In this document: piece by piece, positions 33,119-42,599 of the stretch | How positions within the stretch are numbered: the first letter of the stretch is position 1 | Layout: each line of letters opens with the position of its first letter | Assembly: GCF_050908995.1 (NCBI RefSeq) | Contig: NC_135118.1 | Location: forward strand, 5,456,001 to 5,520,000 | Origin: Andrena cerasifolii | Taxonomy: Eukaryota > Arthropoda > Insecta > Hymenoptera > Andrenidae | Direction of reading: 5' to 3' | Length of the DNA stretch: 64,000 nt | Notes under the pieces: generated by a model | Database searches by the model: none | Seen by the model: only the letters and a program-made list of their open reading frames with translations | What the model was told of the DNA's origin: nothing | Translations under genes and position numbers: made by a program

Positions 33119-34411
33119 AGGTGAATGTCCCAATTTCTGCTCATTTAAGAGGTTACTCGTCAGAAAGAAAGTGTAAAAAATTTGTTTATGATCAAAATTT
33201 GCAGAGTAATTGATTAATTCTTTAATAATAAATCAACCAGTCGAAAACTATTTGAGAAAGATATTTCAAGATGTTTAACTACTAGTAATTTGTAATTAAA
33301 TATAATGTTTTAAATGTTCGTATTTCTGCTCACGAAAAATAGCGATGTACGTATTTCTACTCACCATTTGTACCAATTTCTGCTCACATAATATGTTACC
33401 TTTCCAGGTTAAAATAAGTTACATCTTTTATGGAGATGTTTTATAACACAACAGTAAAGTATAAATTAATGATAAACAAAAAATAAAATGCCTTCGAATA
33501 GAAATAGAGGTTGCAGCATATATTGAAGTGCGAGGTTACGGTGCTAAAATTTTGGTGAGTAGAAATGCGGACATAATGGTGATTCACTTGACCCTAAACC
33601 TAATCACCTGTTTTCTACTTAAAATAATAAAAAAATATTAAAAAAATCTGCATCCAGAGCACAATACGGTATCTATTTTTGTTATTAAATAAGAACTTTT
33701 ACTGCAAAAACTATTCTCTGCCCAATTATCGAATAGTAATACAGTATTGTCTCGTTAGCGGCTCGCTGGTCGGGACCGGCGTTGAGCCCGTATCGTGAAC
33801 GGAGCCCGAATTCCGAGCGTTCGTTTCTCGCTTCTCTCTGGCCGATGGGGGGAGCGAGATGGAACACTGAGTGCGCGATGGTCGCGAGCGCTTACCGTGA
33901 GCCGGGCCTGCGTCAAGATTTTGCGAAGCGGTTTTCGTGCTCACGGTAAGCGCTTGAGTGTCAGGCGTCCGAAAGACGGAGCGAGAAAAAACATCAACGC
34001 GTCGTCTGTCTCGTACCGTCCTTGCTCGCTTTCAGTGCCTCTCGCTCGCTCTCGTTCCATCTCGTTCTCGCCATCGCCCGGCAAGTGTGAGACAGAAGTG
34101 GTGGGGATAGCGAAAAGTCCGTATCGTGTACACCAACCCGAGCCCGTAACGAGACAATACTGTAGCGACCCTGTTCCTTACCACAACCAGCTAAAACACG
34201 GTCGAAAAATCATGAATCTCTCATTTTAAAAGTTTTTCGTTGCTTATGCTGCACTTTGATTAGCCGCATGCTCGTGCAATACTCGCATAAATGTTCAAAT
34301 AATTTAGAATTATTTTGTTGTAACAATAGTACAAACGTGACGCTTATATTAATAAGAAAAATACGAAATGAGCAGAAATGGGGACATGAGCAGAAATTGG
34401 GACATTCACCT
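33119..34411. mobile_element. AGGTGAATGTCCC inverted-repeat element, complete but interrupted
   Basis: The left end AGGTGAATGTCCCAATTTCT mirrors the right end AGAAATTGGGACATTCACCT. TA flanks both sides (33117-33118 and 34412-34413), although the left side also reads as TTAA. It is colinear with 46963-49017 and, in reverse, with 9069-9560. Subterminal sequence repeats variants of TTTCTGCTCA and TTTCTACTCACC. It carries a 421-base insertion at 33742-34162. It encodes nothing. Confidence 0.85.
33742..34162. mobile_element. GC-rich TA-flanked element nested in the AGGTGAATG element
   Basis: CAGTATTGTCTCGTTA at the left mirrors TAACGAGACAATACTG at the right, with TA on both sides (33740-33741 and 34163-34164). 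Removing it restores the uninterrupted sequence present in the related copy near 47400-47420 (reverse strand: CGAAGAATAATAGTGTCGC), so it is a bona fide insertion. The CAGT start and TA target fit Tc1/mariner-like non-autonomous elements. Inside lies a second perfect inverted pair, GCGCTTACCGTGAGC with GCTCACGGTAAGCGC. The 144-codon frame is GC-rich spacer, not a known protein. Confidence 0.9.
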
Positions 34412-34413
34412 TA

Positions 34414-34930
34414 TTAAAGAAGTCCAACTCAGAGCAATCATTTTTCGCCAGGTTGGATATCCTGTTTATGGGATCGTCATCCGCTACACTAGTCGCTAAG
34501 AGCGTAGGTTTAAGCAAAGGAAAAATGATCTTATCTTTTGTTCAGGCGCATATAGACAAATTTTGCTGAGAATATGCGGACAGCAAATTGTCCGTGATTG
34601 TTGCATTTGGTTATTATTTAATATTAATCGTAAATGCATAAGGTGCCTTGAAAATAGGTTGTATTTGTCCAAGCTACGGAACTGCTGCACCGAGGAAAAC
34701 GTGTGGGGTGAAAAATACATCGATATTGCCACTTGAACTCGAGAAATAGACGGTATTACGGAGGATTTCTACCTCCATAGAGCCACTTCGTGTCAAATCG
34801 CGCGAAGCTATAAGTGATATTCGATTACATTTTTTTGGACGTGGCACATCTATTGATACTTGCGATGTATTAATTTCTCCAGAAGTTTCAGGATTTTGTA
34901 TTGACAATTTTATAAGAATCTAGCAAAATA
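34414..34930. other. Stretch with no recognised feature
   Basis: Mixed sequence with 77-78-codon minus frames that resemble no known protein. Confidence 0.4.
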
Positions 34931-35531
34931 CACCCTTCGCTTCTGGCCTAAGAGATATTAAGGACTCCATGAAAACATATTTCACCCCTTTTCACCACCC
35001 CCTTAGGGGTTGATTAGGGCAAAATCCTGAAATTGGTTTTTAGGCATTTATGTGGGTAAAAGCCAAGTTGATACCTATTCGGGCCTAAGAGATTTTGAGG
35101 AATCCGTGAAAAACATTTCACCCCCTTGGGGGTTGGTTAGGGAAAAATCCTGAAATTGATTTTTAGACATTTGTGTGGGTAACCTTTGTAAGTAGAAACC
35201 AAGTTGATATCTAATCGGGCTTAAGAGACATTGAAGTCCGTGAAAACACAGTTTACCCCTTTTCACCCTCTTACCGGTTTGATTAGGGCAAAATCCTGAA
35301 ATTGTCTTTTAGGAATTTGTGTATCTTTGTAAGTAAGAATCAAGTTGATATCTATTCGGGTCTAAGAGATATCTTAAGGAATCCGAGAAAATACATTTTA
35401 ACCCTTTTCTCCCACTGGAGGACGGAATTTCCGAAAATCCTACCTTAGTAGGCGCCTACGTCATGAAGACAGTGTACCTCCCAAATTCCACATTCAGTCA
35501 GTCAGCACTTCTTCTTTTATATACATAGACT
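34931..35531 (-). mobile_element. Helitron-like element with internal tandem units
   Basis: Read on the minus strand, the segment starts TCTATGTATATAAAAGAAG, the TC-plus-ATATAAAA start seen in many insect Helitrons, and ends in CTAG near 34931. In between are about four diverged units of 130-140 bases sharing CTAAGAGATAT, AATCCGTGAAAA, TTTTCACCCCCTTAGGGGT and CAAAATCCTGAAATTG. No helicase or Rep domain is present. The call is tentative because the canonical A/T insertion flanks are not both present. Confidence 0.45.
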
Positions 35532-35544
35532 AGCATCCACCGTC

Positions 35545-36039
35545 TCGGCTTCGCCCGAAATATTAGCGTGACTGATTCATAATCTGTACTCTGCAATCTG
35601 TAAACTCGAGAGCCCTCGGCCACTTATTCCCGCCGCGGTGCTGTTTCGCAAGCGAGAAGAAGCGCTCGTCCGGTCGCCGCCTGGCGGTCGCGACCCGATC
35701 TACTATTATTTAAAAATCAGTATTTAAAAAAAATAAAAACGGTAGAACCTTCCTCTCGTCAAGGCGAACAAAGTGACGTAACATAGATGTGCGTACAGTT
35801 CATATTTACTGAGAAACCGCATTTCAAAGTATGCGACTTGAATTTTATATAATAGTATAGATTAGACGTTACAGATGAGGACCTTGCTCTATTAAACCAA
35901 GATACCCGACAGCAGGTCACTTCCCTGTATTCTTTCATGCCAAATACAGTGGTAACCACCAATCTTTTAATTTTTTCACATTGCGCACGGTGGTACCCAA
36001 ACGCGTTGATCATCTAGTTATCAGGATATCACTATTTAC
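35545..36039. other. Stretch with no recognised feature
   Basis: Short GC-rich part (35580-35700) then AT-rich sequence. Frames are short and unrecognised. Confidence 0.4.
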
Positions 36040-36042
36040 TAA

Positions 36043-36953
36043 CGCCCGATTTCTTCATCTCTGGACAAAGTCCCGGTTAGCTAGCGGCCAGCTAGACGCT
36101 ATCTGCCAGATGGCAGCAGCGCGTGTTTCTTCACGCTTTTGGATCCTATGGTTAACTGATGAAAGGTTGACGCGGCAACGCCGCAAAGAAAGGTAAAGCG
36201 ACAACTTCATTGTGAAGCTGTCATTCATTTGTGCAGAGTCACGTGTCGAATGATCGACAACAACAAACAAAACTAATATGGGGAAAAATTGTGAAAATCT
36301 ATTAAAGCTAAAGGAGGAACTATTCCAATTGCGCAAACAATTAGTAATCGATGAATCGAAAGCAAAAAATGGTTATTCATAAATTGGCAATAGATGATGG
36401 CGGAGGCAAAAAAAGAATAAACGAATTAACGATTAAAAATTTAGAAGCAGAATTAAAAATGAAAGAGTATAAACTGTTACAAATAAAGAACCATGGTTTT
36501 TAATAATGACAGTTTACTTTTATTTCCCGCATGTTACTGTTAGAAATTTAGTTTTAGATAAGTAGGAGTAAAGTAGGCCTCGTCTTCCTCCAAATGTTCG
36601 AAATTGTTAATATTCATGATCACTTCCATTTCTAAACGATTTTTTCGTCGAAACGCCTTTACCAACAAAACTAAAATTGCTTGGCGTCGCTAAGTATACA
36701 ATGGCATCCAGAACAGTCCACAAGCATAACTCTGTTCTCTGTTTCACATTTCCTACTCCCCCCCCCCCCCCTACTACTGCAAAAACGCACTAACTGACAA
36801 TTCCAGCAGTTATCCGGTGCCCGAACCTCTAGTTAAATTGACCGGAGGATAACTGGCAGATAACTCGAGACTGGAGGCGAAGAAATAGGCATGTGCCAGA
36901 TATCTGCCAGATATCTCTGACTGGCAGATATCTGGAAGTGAAGAAATCGGCCG
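36043..36953. mobile_element. PIF/Harbinger-like element with TAA target duplication and a broken frame
   Basis: The left end CGCCCGATTTCTTCATCTC is the imperfect inverse of the right end, which reads CGGCCGATTTCTTCACTTCC on the other strand. TAA stands on both sides (36040-36042 and 36954-36956). The right subterminal region repeats the palindrome-like CTGGCAGATATCTGG. TAA targets are the PIF/Harbinger choice. The interior contains the broken coiled-coil frame at 36278-36503, so this may be a shrunken autonomous copy rather than a simple miniature element. Confidence 0.72.
36278..36503 (+). pseudogene. Broken coiled-coil frame, possibly the end of a Harbinger-associated DNA-binding protein
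   Basis: From 36278 the frame reads MGKNCENLLKLKEELFQLRK, a heptad-like stretch, and stops at 36380-36382. In the +1 phase from about 36381 it resumes as KLAIDDGGGKKRINELTIKN followed by LEAELKMKEYKLLQIKNHGF and a stop at 36501-36503. The two pieces together look like a Leu/Lys/Glu-rich C-terminal coiled coil split by a frameshift. In PIF/Harbinger elements the second protein, with a Myb/SANT-like DNA-binding domain, often ends in such a helix, and the flanking TAA and inverted ends fit. The DNA-binding domain itself is not seen, so the identity is inference. Confidence 0.4.
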
Positions 36954-37191
36954 TAAGTAGGGTATAAAATATGTTTCAATTCAATTTTTTCATTACCTTA
37001 TGTTGCGAAGCATTTCCTCAGGTTTCGACCTGAAACCAAAACGAGATATTGAAGGTCAGAAGTGTTGGTATTGTACAATTTTCTTGCTTTCTTAAAAGCG
37101 TAACAATCGGAGGAAGTAACGAAAGAGGGTTCCCCAGTTTCTACGCATGGATGATTTTCGAGGATTTCTGGCGCTTAGATAAGTGCCTTAA

Positions 37192-37880
37192 GGGATCATG
37201 CTCAGTCAGGAGGCCGAAAAAAGGGTGGTCTTTGAAATTTTTTTACTCCAAAGCTATAACACATTTCTCAAAAAATCTTTTTTCCTTTTATGGATTGCAT
37301 CTAGTACCGTGCATCGTAATTTTTTTTATTTAAAAATATTTATCAATAACTAAGTTATTGTCCATCACTCGAAGGCTCTCTAAATAAAAAAAGCATCTGA
37401 AATAAAAAATTCAAAGGAATTTACTTATTATATTATATTATCTAGTATTTGAACGAAGGATTTTTCGAAATATTGATTTCGGAAAAAATGGCTGATATTT
37501 AAAGTAAAAGTTTGAATTTTTATCATAAATCGTGCCTGATTTTCGTCAATTAAAAGAAAACTAAGCCTCGGATAAAAAAATCCTTCGTTCAAATACCAGA
37601 TATTATAATATAATAAGTAAATTCTTTTGAATTCTTTATTTTAGATGATCCACTTTCGAGCAGCAGTGGTCACCGCAGAAGCCTTTTTATTTAGAGAGCC
37701 TTCGAGTGATGGACAATAACTTAGTTATTGATAAATATTTTTAATTTAAAAAATTACGATGTACGGTACTAGATGCAATCCTTAAAAGGAAAAAAGATTT
37801 TTTGAGAAATGTGTTATAGCTTTTGAGTAAAAAATTTCCAAAGACCACCTTTTTTCGGCCTCCCGACCGAGCATGACCCC
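37192..37880. mobile_element. TTAA-flanked foldback element (CAGTCAGGAGGCCG family), copy 1
   Basis: TTAA at 37188-37191 precedes GGGATCATGCTCAGTCAGGA; the right end TCCCGACCGAGCATGACCCC precedes TTAA at 37881-37884. Arms of about 330 bases pair through GCTATAACACATTTCTC, GATTGCATCTAGTACCGTGC, TTATCAATAACTAAGTTATT and TTCAAATACCAGATATTATA. Compared with the sister copy at 63299-63988, the left arm lacks the segment that includes CTTCTGCGGTGAGCACTGCT, while the core here keeps about 40 bases the other lost. There is no coding capacity; a transcript would form a long hairpin. Confidence 0.92.
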
Positions 37881-37884
37881 TTAA

Positions 37885-38458
37885 CAGAAAAGGCAATTAT
37901 ATTGACGAATATAGTAAATATGCGTTAACCACAGTCAAGCAAACAATTCCATTTGACTTGATTATATTACAAAATTAATATTAGGGAATCTTACTTATTG
38001 ATTTCACGTTTATAACACCTGAGGTCCGAATTTGAATGCTGTAGACCCAGCAGAAATATTTTTCATTCAGATTGTCTTATCTGTACGTAGCCCTCCATTT
38101 TCGTGAATGCATTTTTTCACCGCGATTGCATATAGATACAGGGGCTTATTATTTTACTTGAATAAATAGATACTTAAATAAATAAAGTTGGTTGCAATTC
38201 GTTAAACATCATTCAACCGTGCAAATGCACACGAGATATGTTGGAGTGCATCGAACGGTACGTTGCCGCGTGACCGGAACTCGATTACGCATTCTTCTAA
38301 ATACGGAACGAGAAGCCGTTAAGCCTTTTCTCGTCATACCGATGCCTCTGTTCCTCGATACTCATCGACACCGTTCAGCTGATTCTCAGCGAGCATTTTT
38401 AACCATTACTAAAATTCTTCTCTACGTACAGACAGAACTGAGAGCAACCACAGAGATG
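37885..38458. other. Stretch with no recognised feature
   Basis: Mixed sequence; the 90-codon plus frame at 38192-38464 is unrecognised. Confidence 0.4.
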
Positions 38459-38460
38459 TA

Positions 38461-38640
38461 TTAGGTCGGTGCATAAGTTATTTCGGTTATGCTCCAAAGG
38501 CTTCGAATGTAAATGAAGCAGAACTGTTTATTTTATATAATATCGATAATATTCATTAACAGTTTATAAAAATGATGCGATTAAGAAATACCCTGTAAAA
38601 ATTCGCCTTTAAAAAATATTACGGAAAAATGTGGTGGCAA
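38461..38640 (+). mobile_element. mariner-like terminal inverted repeat, single end
   Basis: TTAGGTCGGTGCATAAGT, preceded by TA, matches the common mariner terminus (TTAGGTYGGTGCAAAAGT). The next bases resemble untranslated mariner sequence. No second terminus or transposase follows, so only one end of an element survives and the right limit is approximate. Confidence 0.65.
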
Positions 38641-38811
38641 CCAGGGGCGAATTTATATATAAACTAAGTACCCTGCAGCCTATTTCGGGCGGCAAATTTT
38701 GGGAGGCGGCAACCTATATAGCTATTTTCTTACTATGCGAATAAAATATCAAAACACAATTTAGTTTGGACCAGTTTTTTATTTTGGCTGTTTTGATTAG
38801 GTGGTCTTTAA

Positions 38812-39090
38812 CCCGGCGGGTGGCGCACCCCATATTGTAACACAGGTTGTCGCTACCAAGTCAAAAATACCCACAATTCTCGTAAAAAACCACGGCTTCA
38901 GAATATATATTTTTTTTAACTTTGTAATTTTTACGTTAAAGTACAGTGTTTTAAGAATCAAACAAAATTTATGAAATATCTTAAAAGCTTTATTAAAGTT
39001 CTTTAAAAAATTGTAACAAAAACTCAGTCTTCATATTTTCGGAACTCGCGCCTCTGTGGTGAATTTTACCCAGTAGCGCCTCCCGCCGAG
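38812..39090. mobile_element. piggyBac-like TTAA element (CCCGGCGGG ends), intact copy
   Basis: TTAA at 38808-38811 precedes CCCGGCGGGTGGCGCACC; the right end GCGCCTCCCGCCGAG precedes TTAA at 39091-39094. At 279 bases it is the uninterrupted form of the element at 19500-20116. It has inverted ends, a perfect TTAA duplication and no coding sequence. Confidence 0.92.
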
Positions 39091-39094
39091 TTAA

Positions 39095-40049
39095 ACACAT
39101 AGGCTTGAGACAATTTTAAAAACAACTCGCTGTTTTTTTTCGTGTAGCAAATCAGCAGTAACTCATATGTGAGTTGTCATATTGAATTAATTACATAAGC
39201 ACGATCTCAACCCTTTTAGATTAAAATATTTGATGATATTTCACGGAAACGGCGACAGATGCTTGTCAGCCTAGGAGCGGCAAATCTCCAAAACCGCCCC
39301 TGGTGGCAACAGACTTTTACACGACACTGTAAGTACTTACAAATGTCTAAATCTATGTGACGGTGGGGCTAAATATTCATAAGAAAGCTCTCTTAAATGC
39401 AACTTTCCAGTGTTCACGGAGTACGGTTTTATCCGCGTTGACGTCTTTAATTGGCGCACAACCCTCGTAATTAGCCGGGCGTTTTTCCTTCGAACGTTCG
39501 AATCTACCAAACTTCTCCTTTTGCGGAATCTGTTTAGCAACTCCGTAAAACTCCTTTAAGCGCTGAAATAAGTACCTACCTACGTTCACAGCCGCTTTGC
39601 GTCCCCCGTATTCCCGTTTAATTGAGGTTATGCAAATGCATTCATTACAGAAAGTCTGAATTTGCTTTACGCCCATCGCCGTTTCGGCTTGAATCTCTGA
39701 CACGGTTTCGCTTGACGATCAAAAATATCTTGGGGAAGTATCGATTACATTCTATTTGCATAGCCCGATTTTATTGACGTCAGAATAGGAACATGAAACA
39801 AACTTTGAGTGCCCGGTTCTACTGGCTGTACTAATTGCAACACAGTGAACGGAATGAATATATAGAAATCGTAGAAAAGTTTATATGTACTGTGGCTTCA
39901 TATGTTCTGTTCACTGAAGTAGCAAGAATGTGAAGAAACATAAGAAGAAAAAGATACTGGGTCAATAAGTACTACTTATATATGCGAGTTGTAACGCATC
40001 ATGATTCAGCACTCATCAATATTTTTTAATAAATTAAAATGGAGGCAAT
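39095..40049. other. Stretch with no recognised feature
   Basis: Mixed sequence. Minus-strand frames of 67 and 108 codons at 39337-39703 overlap and are unrecognised. Confidence 0.4.
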
Positions 40050-40053
40050 TTAA

Positions 40054-40646
40054 TATCAGGGGGCTACCACTCTAATTCGCGATTTTGGAACAGTGTTTCA
40101 ACTGCCACCTAGGCAGTTGCAATTTTTTCCAACTAAAATTCAATATGGCCGTGATCACGTGTTCACGATTCATCTGTACTGTGTACGGCGTACGCCATTG
40201 ATATGCGTTGCATGGCATTTGTGAATTGTTGATTTACGCGAGCTAGTACCGTACGAAAGCCAAACAATCCTATCGAAAAATAAGATTTATAAAATCAGTT
40301 TGACAGTAACAGGTATGTATATAGTTGAATATATATTTTTAATGTAGTATATGTAGAATATCTTTTTAAATAATAATGTTTTTATAGAGCTATGTCACGA
40401 CATATACTACATTAAAAATATATATTCAGCTATATACATACCTGTTACTGTCAAACTGATTTTATAAAACTTATTCTTCGATAGGATTGTTGATAGGATT
40501 GATGTGTCTGTTCCAGCCTTTAGTACAGATGAATCATGAACACGTGATCGCGGCCATATTGAATTTTAGTTCGAAAAAATTGGGACTGCCTAGGTGGCAG
40601 TTGAAACACTGTTCCAACATCGCAAATGAGAGTGGTAGCCCCCTGC
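40054..40646. mobile_element. TTAA-flanked foldback element (GGGGGCTACCACTCT arms)
   Basis: TTAA at 40050-40053, then TATCAGGGGGCTACCACTCT; the right end AGAGTGGTAGCCCCCTGC runs into TTAA at 40647-40650. Arms pair through AACAGTGTTTCAACTGCCAC, CACCTAGGCAGT, GTGATCACGTGTTCA, AATCCTATCG, TAAAATCAGTTTGACAGTAA and ATATATTTTTAATGTAGTAT, turning near 40375. The left arm has an extra segment (about 40180-40260). The right TTAA is shared with the next element. Confidence 0.88.
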
Positions 40647-40650
40647 TTAA

Positions 40651-40740
40651 GGGGTTATGCCTAGTCAGGCGGTCGAAAAGAGGCGAATATTTGTGAATTT
40701 TTTTTGAAGAAGCGGAAGCGTATATTAAAAACAAAAAAGA
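40651..40740 (+). mobile_element. Left end of another TTAA element (GGGGTTATGCC type)
   Basis: Directly after the shared TTAA comes GGGGTTATGCCTAGTCAGGC and GGTCGAAAAGAGG, closely resembling the ends at 37192 and 63299 and the inverse of the terminus at 22064-22077. No right arm follows, so the copy is truncated and its right limit is approximate. Confidence 0.6.
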
Positions 40741-41283
40741 TTTCGTTAGTATATTAATATATCTTCCGATTGACGGAGAGAATTTTCCGAAAGCTTTTCC
40801 GGCTTAACCGAGTCTTAACCGAGACTCACCACACTAACATTTGCCATCAACGCTTCTACTTTCCCAAAATGACAGTTTCGTTCAGCAGAACAAGCAACAA
40901 TAGTAATTCAACACAAAAATGCTCACTACTAGAAAATTCTATGTTAAAGCGACCAGATATCTTATGTTGAAATGCGGAACGTGTAAAAAAAGGTTAACAC
41001 ATTCGTGAGGATAACCATTTTCTTAGATTATTTAATTATATAATAAACACATACTTCTGATAAATTAAAACAAAATTAAAAACACTTTTTTCATAACAAA
41101 AAAAATACTATGTAGAATATCAAAAATGACTATGTGTATGAATATATATTTTAACTTTGTGCCACTGCGAAAATGTTAAAAAGGTTACATGTCCTATCCG
41201 GGACACTTTCCGGGACAATGTAGCGCCATCGGCACGACCAAATACGAACATTTGGCGTGCAAATGGTCGGCACGGTTTATGAC
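40741..41283. other. Stretch with no recognised feature
   Basis: AT-rich to 41180, then GC-rich sequence leading into the inverted repeat. Confidence 0.4.
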
Positions 41284-41500
41284 ACGTGCCACGGCCGTCT
41301 GTAGTACCGGCCGGACACTACGATGTTGCAACACCGCATTTCGAACAACCATCAGTCCGATGGCTATGTTCCGACCGGTACCAGAGCCGGCCGTGACATA
41401 ACGAGCGAAAGGCTTCAGAAAAACTCAAATAGGACTGATGACAGCGTTGCCAAATTCACTATGTTCCGGCCTGTACTACAGACGGCCGTGCAGGTGCGCC
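41284..41500. repeat. GC-rich inverted repeat
   Basis: GCCACGGCCGTCTGTAGTAC followed by CGGCCGGACACTA mirrors TAGTGAATTTGG-side sequence ending CGGCCTGTACTACAGACGGC and CGTGC. Arms are about 40 bases around a roughly 130-base loop. It may be a small foldback element; the ends and target duplication are unclear. Confidence 0.6.
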
Positions 41501-42447
41501 AGCGAAAGTATTTTTGAGTACCGTCTAGGACCCAGGTCCTGACCACTTAAGAGTAACTACCGCTGATTTTTAAACGTATAAAGGGAAAACTTAACCAAAT
41601 TTAAAAGATTTTTTGCTACTTCAGTAAATCTATGTTTTATCTTTAATTTGGTATTTAAAAAAGTGCACACATATTAATAATTATTTTACAATTTAACTTT
41701 GAAAGTGAAAAATGCAAAGGGAGCAGTTTCTGATCACCTTCACACGTTTTACTACGAGCTATCAAATTTTGCGTATAAATTTCAAAATACTTCATAATTA
41801 TTTAGTAATTTGTTAGAATAAATTTGTATCATAATAAGCTTATTATTTGCTTTATGTTCCTAAACTGATCAGGAATTGGGTTCTGATCAGGAACTGGGTC
41901 CTTGACGGTAAGCCACTTTCCGTTCCTTTCGAGACTTTCGTTTACGGCCTGAATGGTTATTGCGAGTATCATAAACCCCGAGTTTCCGAAGGGCCCACTT
42001 TGCGAGGCCTGGCGACCTGCGACCGGCCGCGTCACGCGCTTCGGGCCCTGGGGGAAATCCCGCTGCATTGCCAGATTCCGCCAGGAGTGTTCCTCCCACC
42101 AAATCACACCCCCTCTACGGTGAAGACGCGCGAAATAGGTGGCGCGATTTGGGCCTGAAAAATGACCGATTGGTTGACAGATAGTGTCGGTTTTTGAAAG
42201 GTCCAACTGACGTGCTGCGCCTCAGAGTCTCCTCTATAGCAGCATATAAACCAGGCAAGATGGAGTGAGCATCGTTCCTCCCTAGGAAACCACCGTGCAG
42301 GCCACAGGGTGGGCGGAAGAAAGCATAGTGGGTTCCGAAAGACCACGTCTTGACTCGATGGGATCACCGCAAGGAATTTTGCTACTGGGTAGGCCATGAC
42401 GGTCACGAATTATAAACGTTCGCAACCGGGGAATCCTACCCGTAAGG
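41501..42447. other. AT-rich then GC-rich stretch leading into the 5S-like sequence
   Basis: A short direct repeat lies at 41867-41904 (CTGATCAGGAATTGGGT and CTGATCAGGAACTGGGT). From 41900 to 42440 several overlapping frames, the longest 125 codons on the minus strand, are open but unrecognised. On the minus strand this lies downstream of the 5S-like sequence, so it could be the body of a 5S-derived repeat; I see no second copy. Confidence 0.35.
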
Positions 42448-42574
42448 TTGCCAGCAGCAAGCAACGCACCAGGAGAAAAACGGTCACCCATCTTTCCCCG
42501 ATACGCGGCCCACGATGCTTAACTTCGGTGATCGAACGAGAACCGGTGTTTCCATCGCGACCACTGCCGCTGGC
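42448..42574 (-). pseudogene. 5S rRNA-like sequence, probable pseudogene or 5S-derived repeat head
   Basis: On the minus strand the sequence starts GCCAGCGGCAGTGGTCGCG, contains CACCGGTTCTCGTTCGATCA, CCGAAGTTAAGCATCGTGGG and GATGGGTGACCG, and ends GCTGCTGGC. These are the 5S loop-B/loop-C block, box A and the C-box region in order and at roughly normal spacing. The first ten bases pair with TGCTGCTGGC near the end (one G-T wobble), so helix I is kept. Against function: the region after GGGTGACCG is diverged, a T5 run lies inside the molecule (42476-42480 on the plus strand, as A), which would stop RNA polymerase III, and no T-run follows the 3' end. A 5S-derived SINE (SINE3-like) is an alternative. 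Confidence 0.65.
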
Positions 42575-42599
42575 ACCGATTAGTTGACACCGGCAATGA

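Noticed and set aside
33119..34411. AGGTGAATG element as a TTAA (piggyBac-like) element
   Set aside because: The left side reads TTAA but the right side reads TTAT, and the other copies have GTAA on the left. A TA target explains more flanks, though the question is not fully settled.
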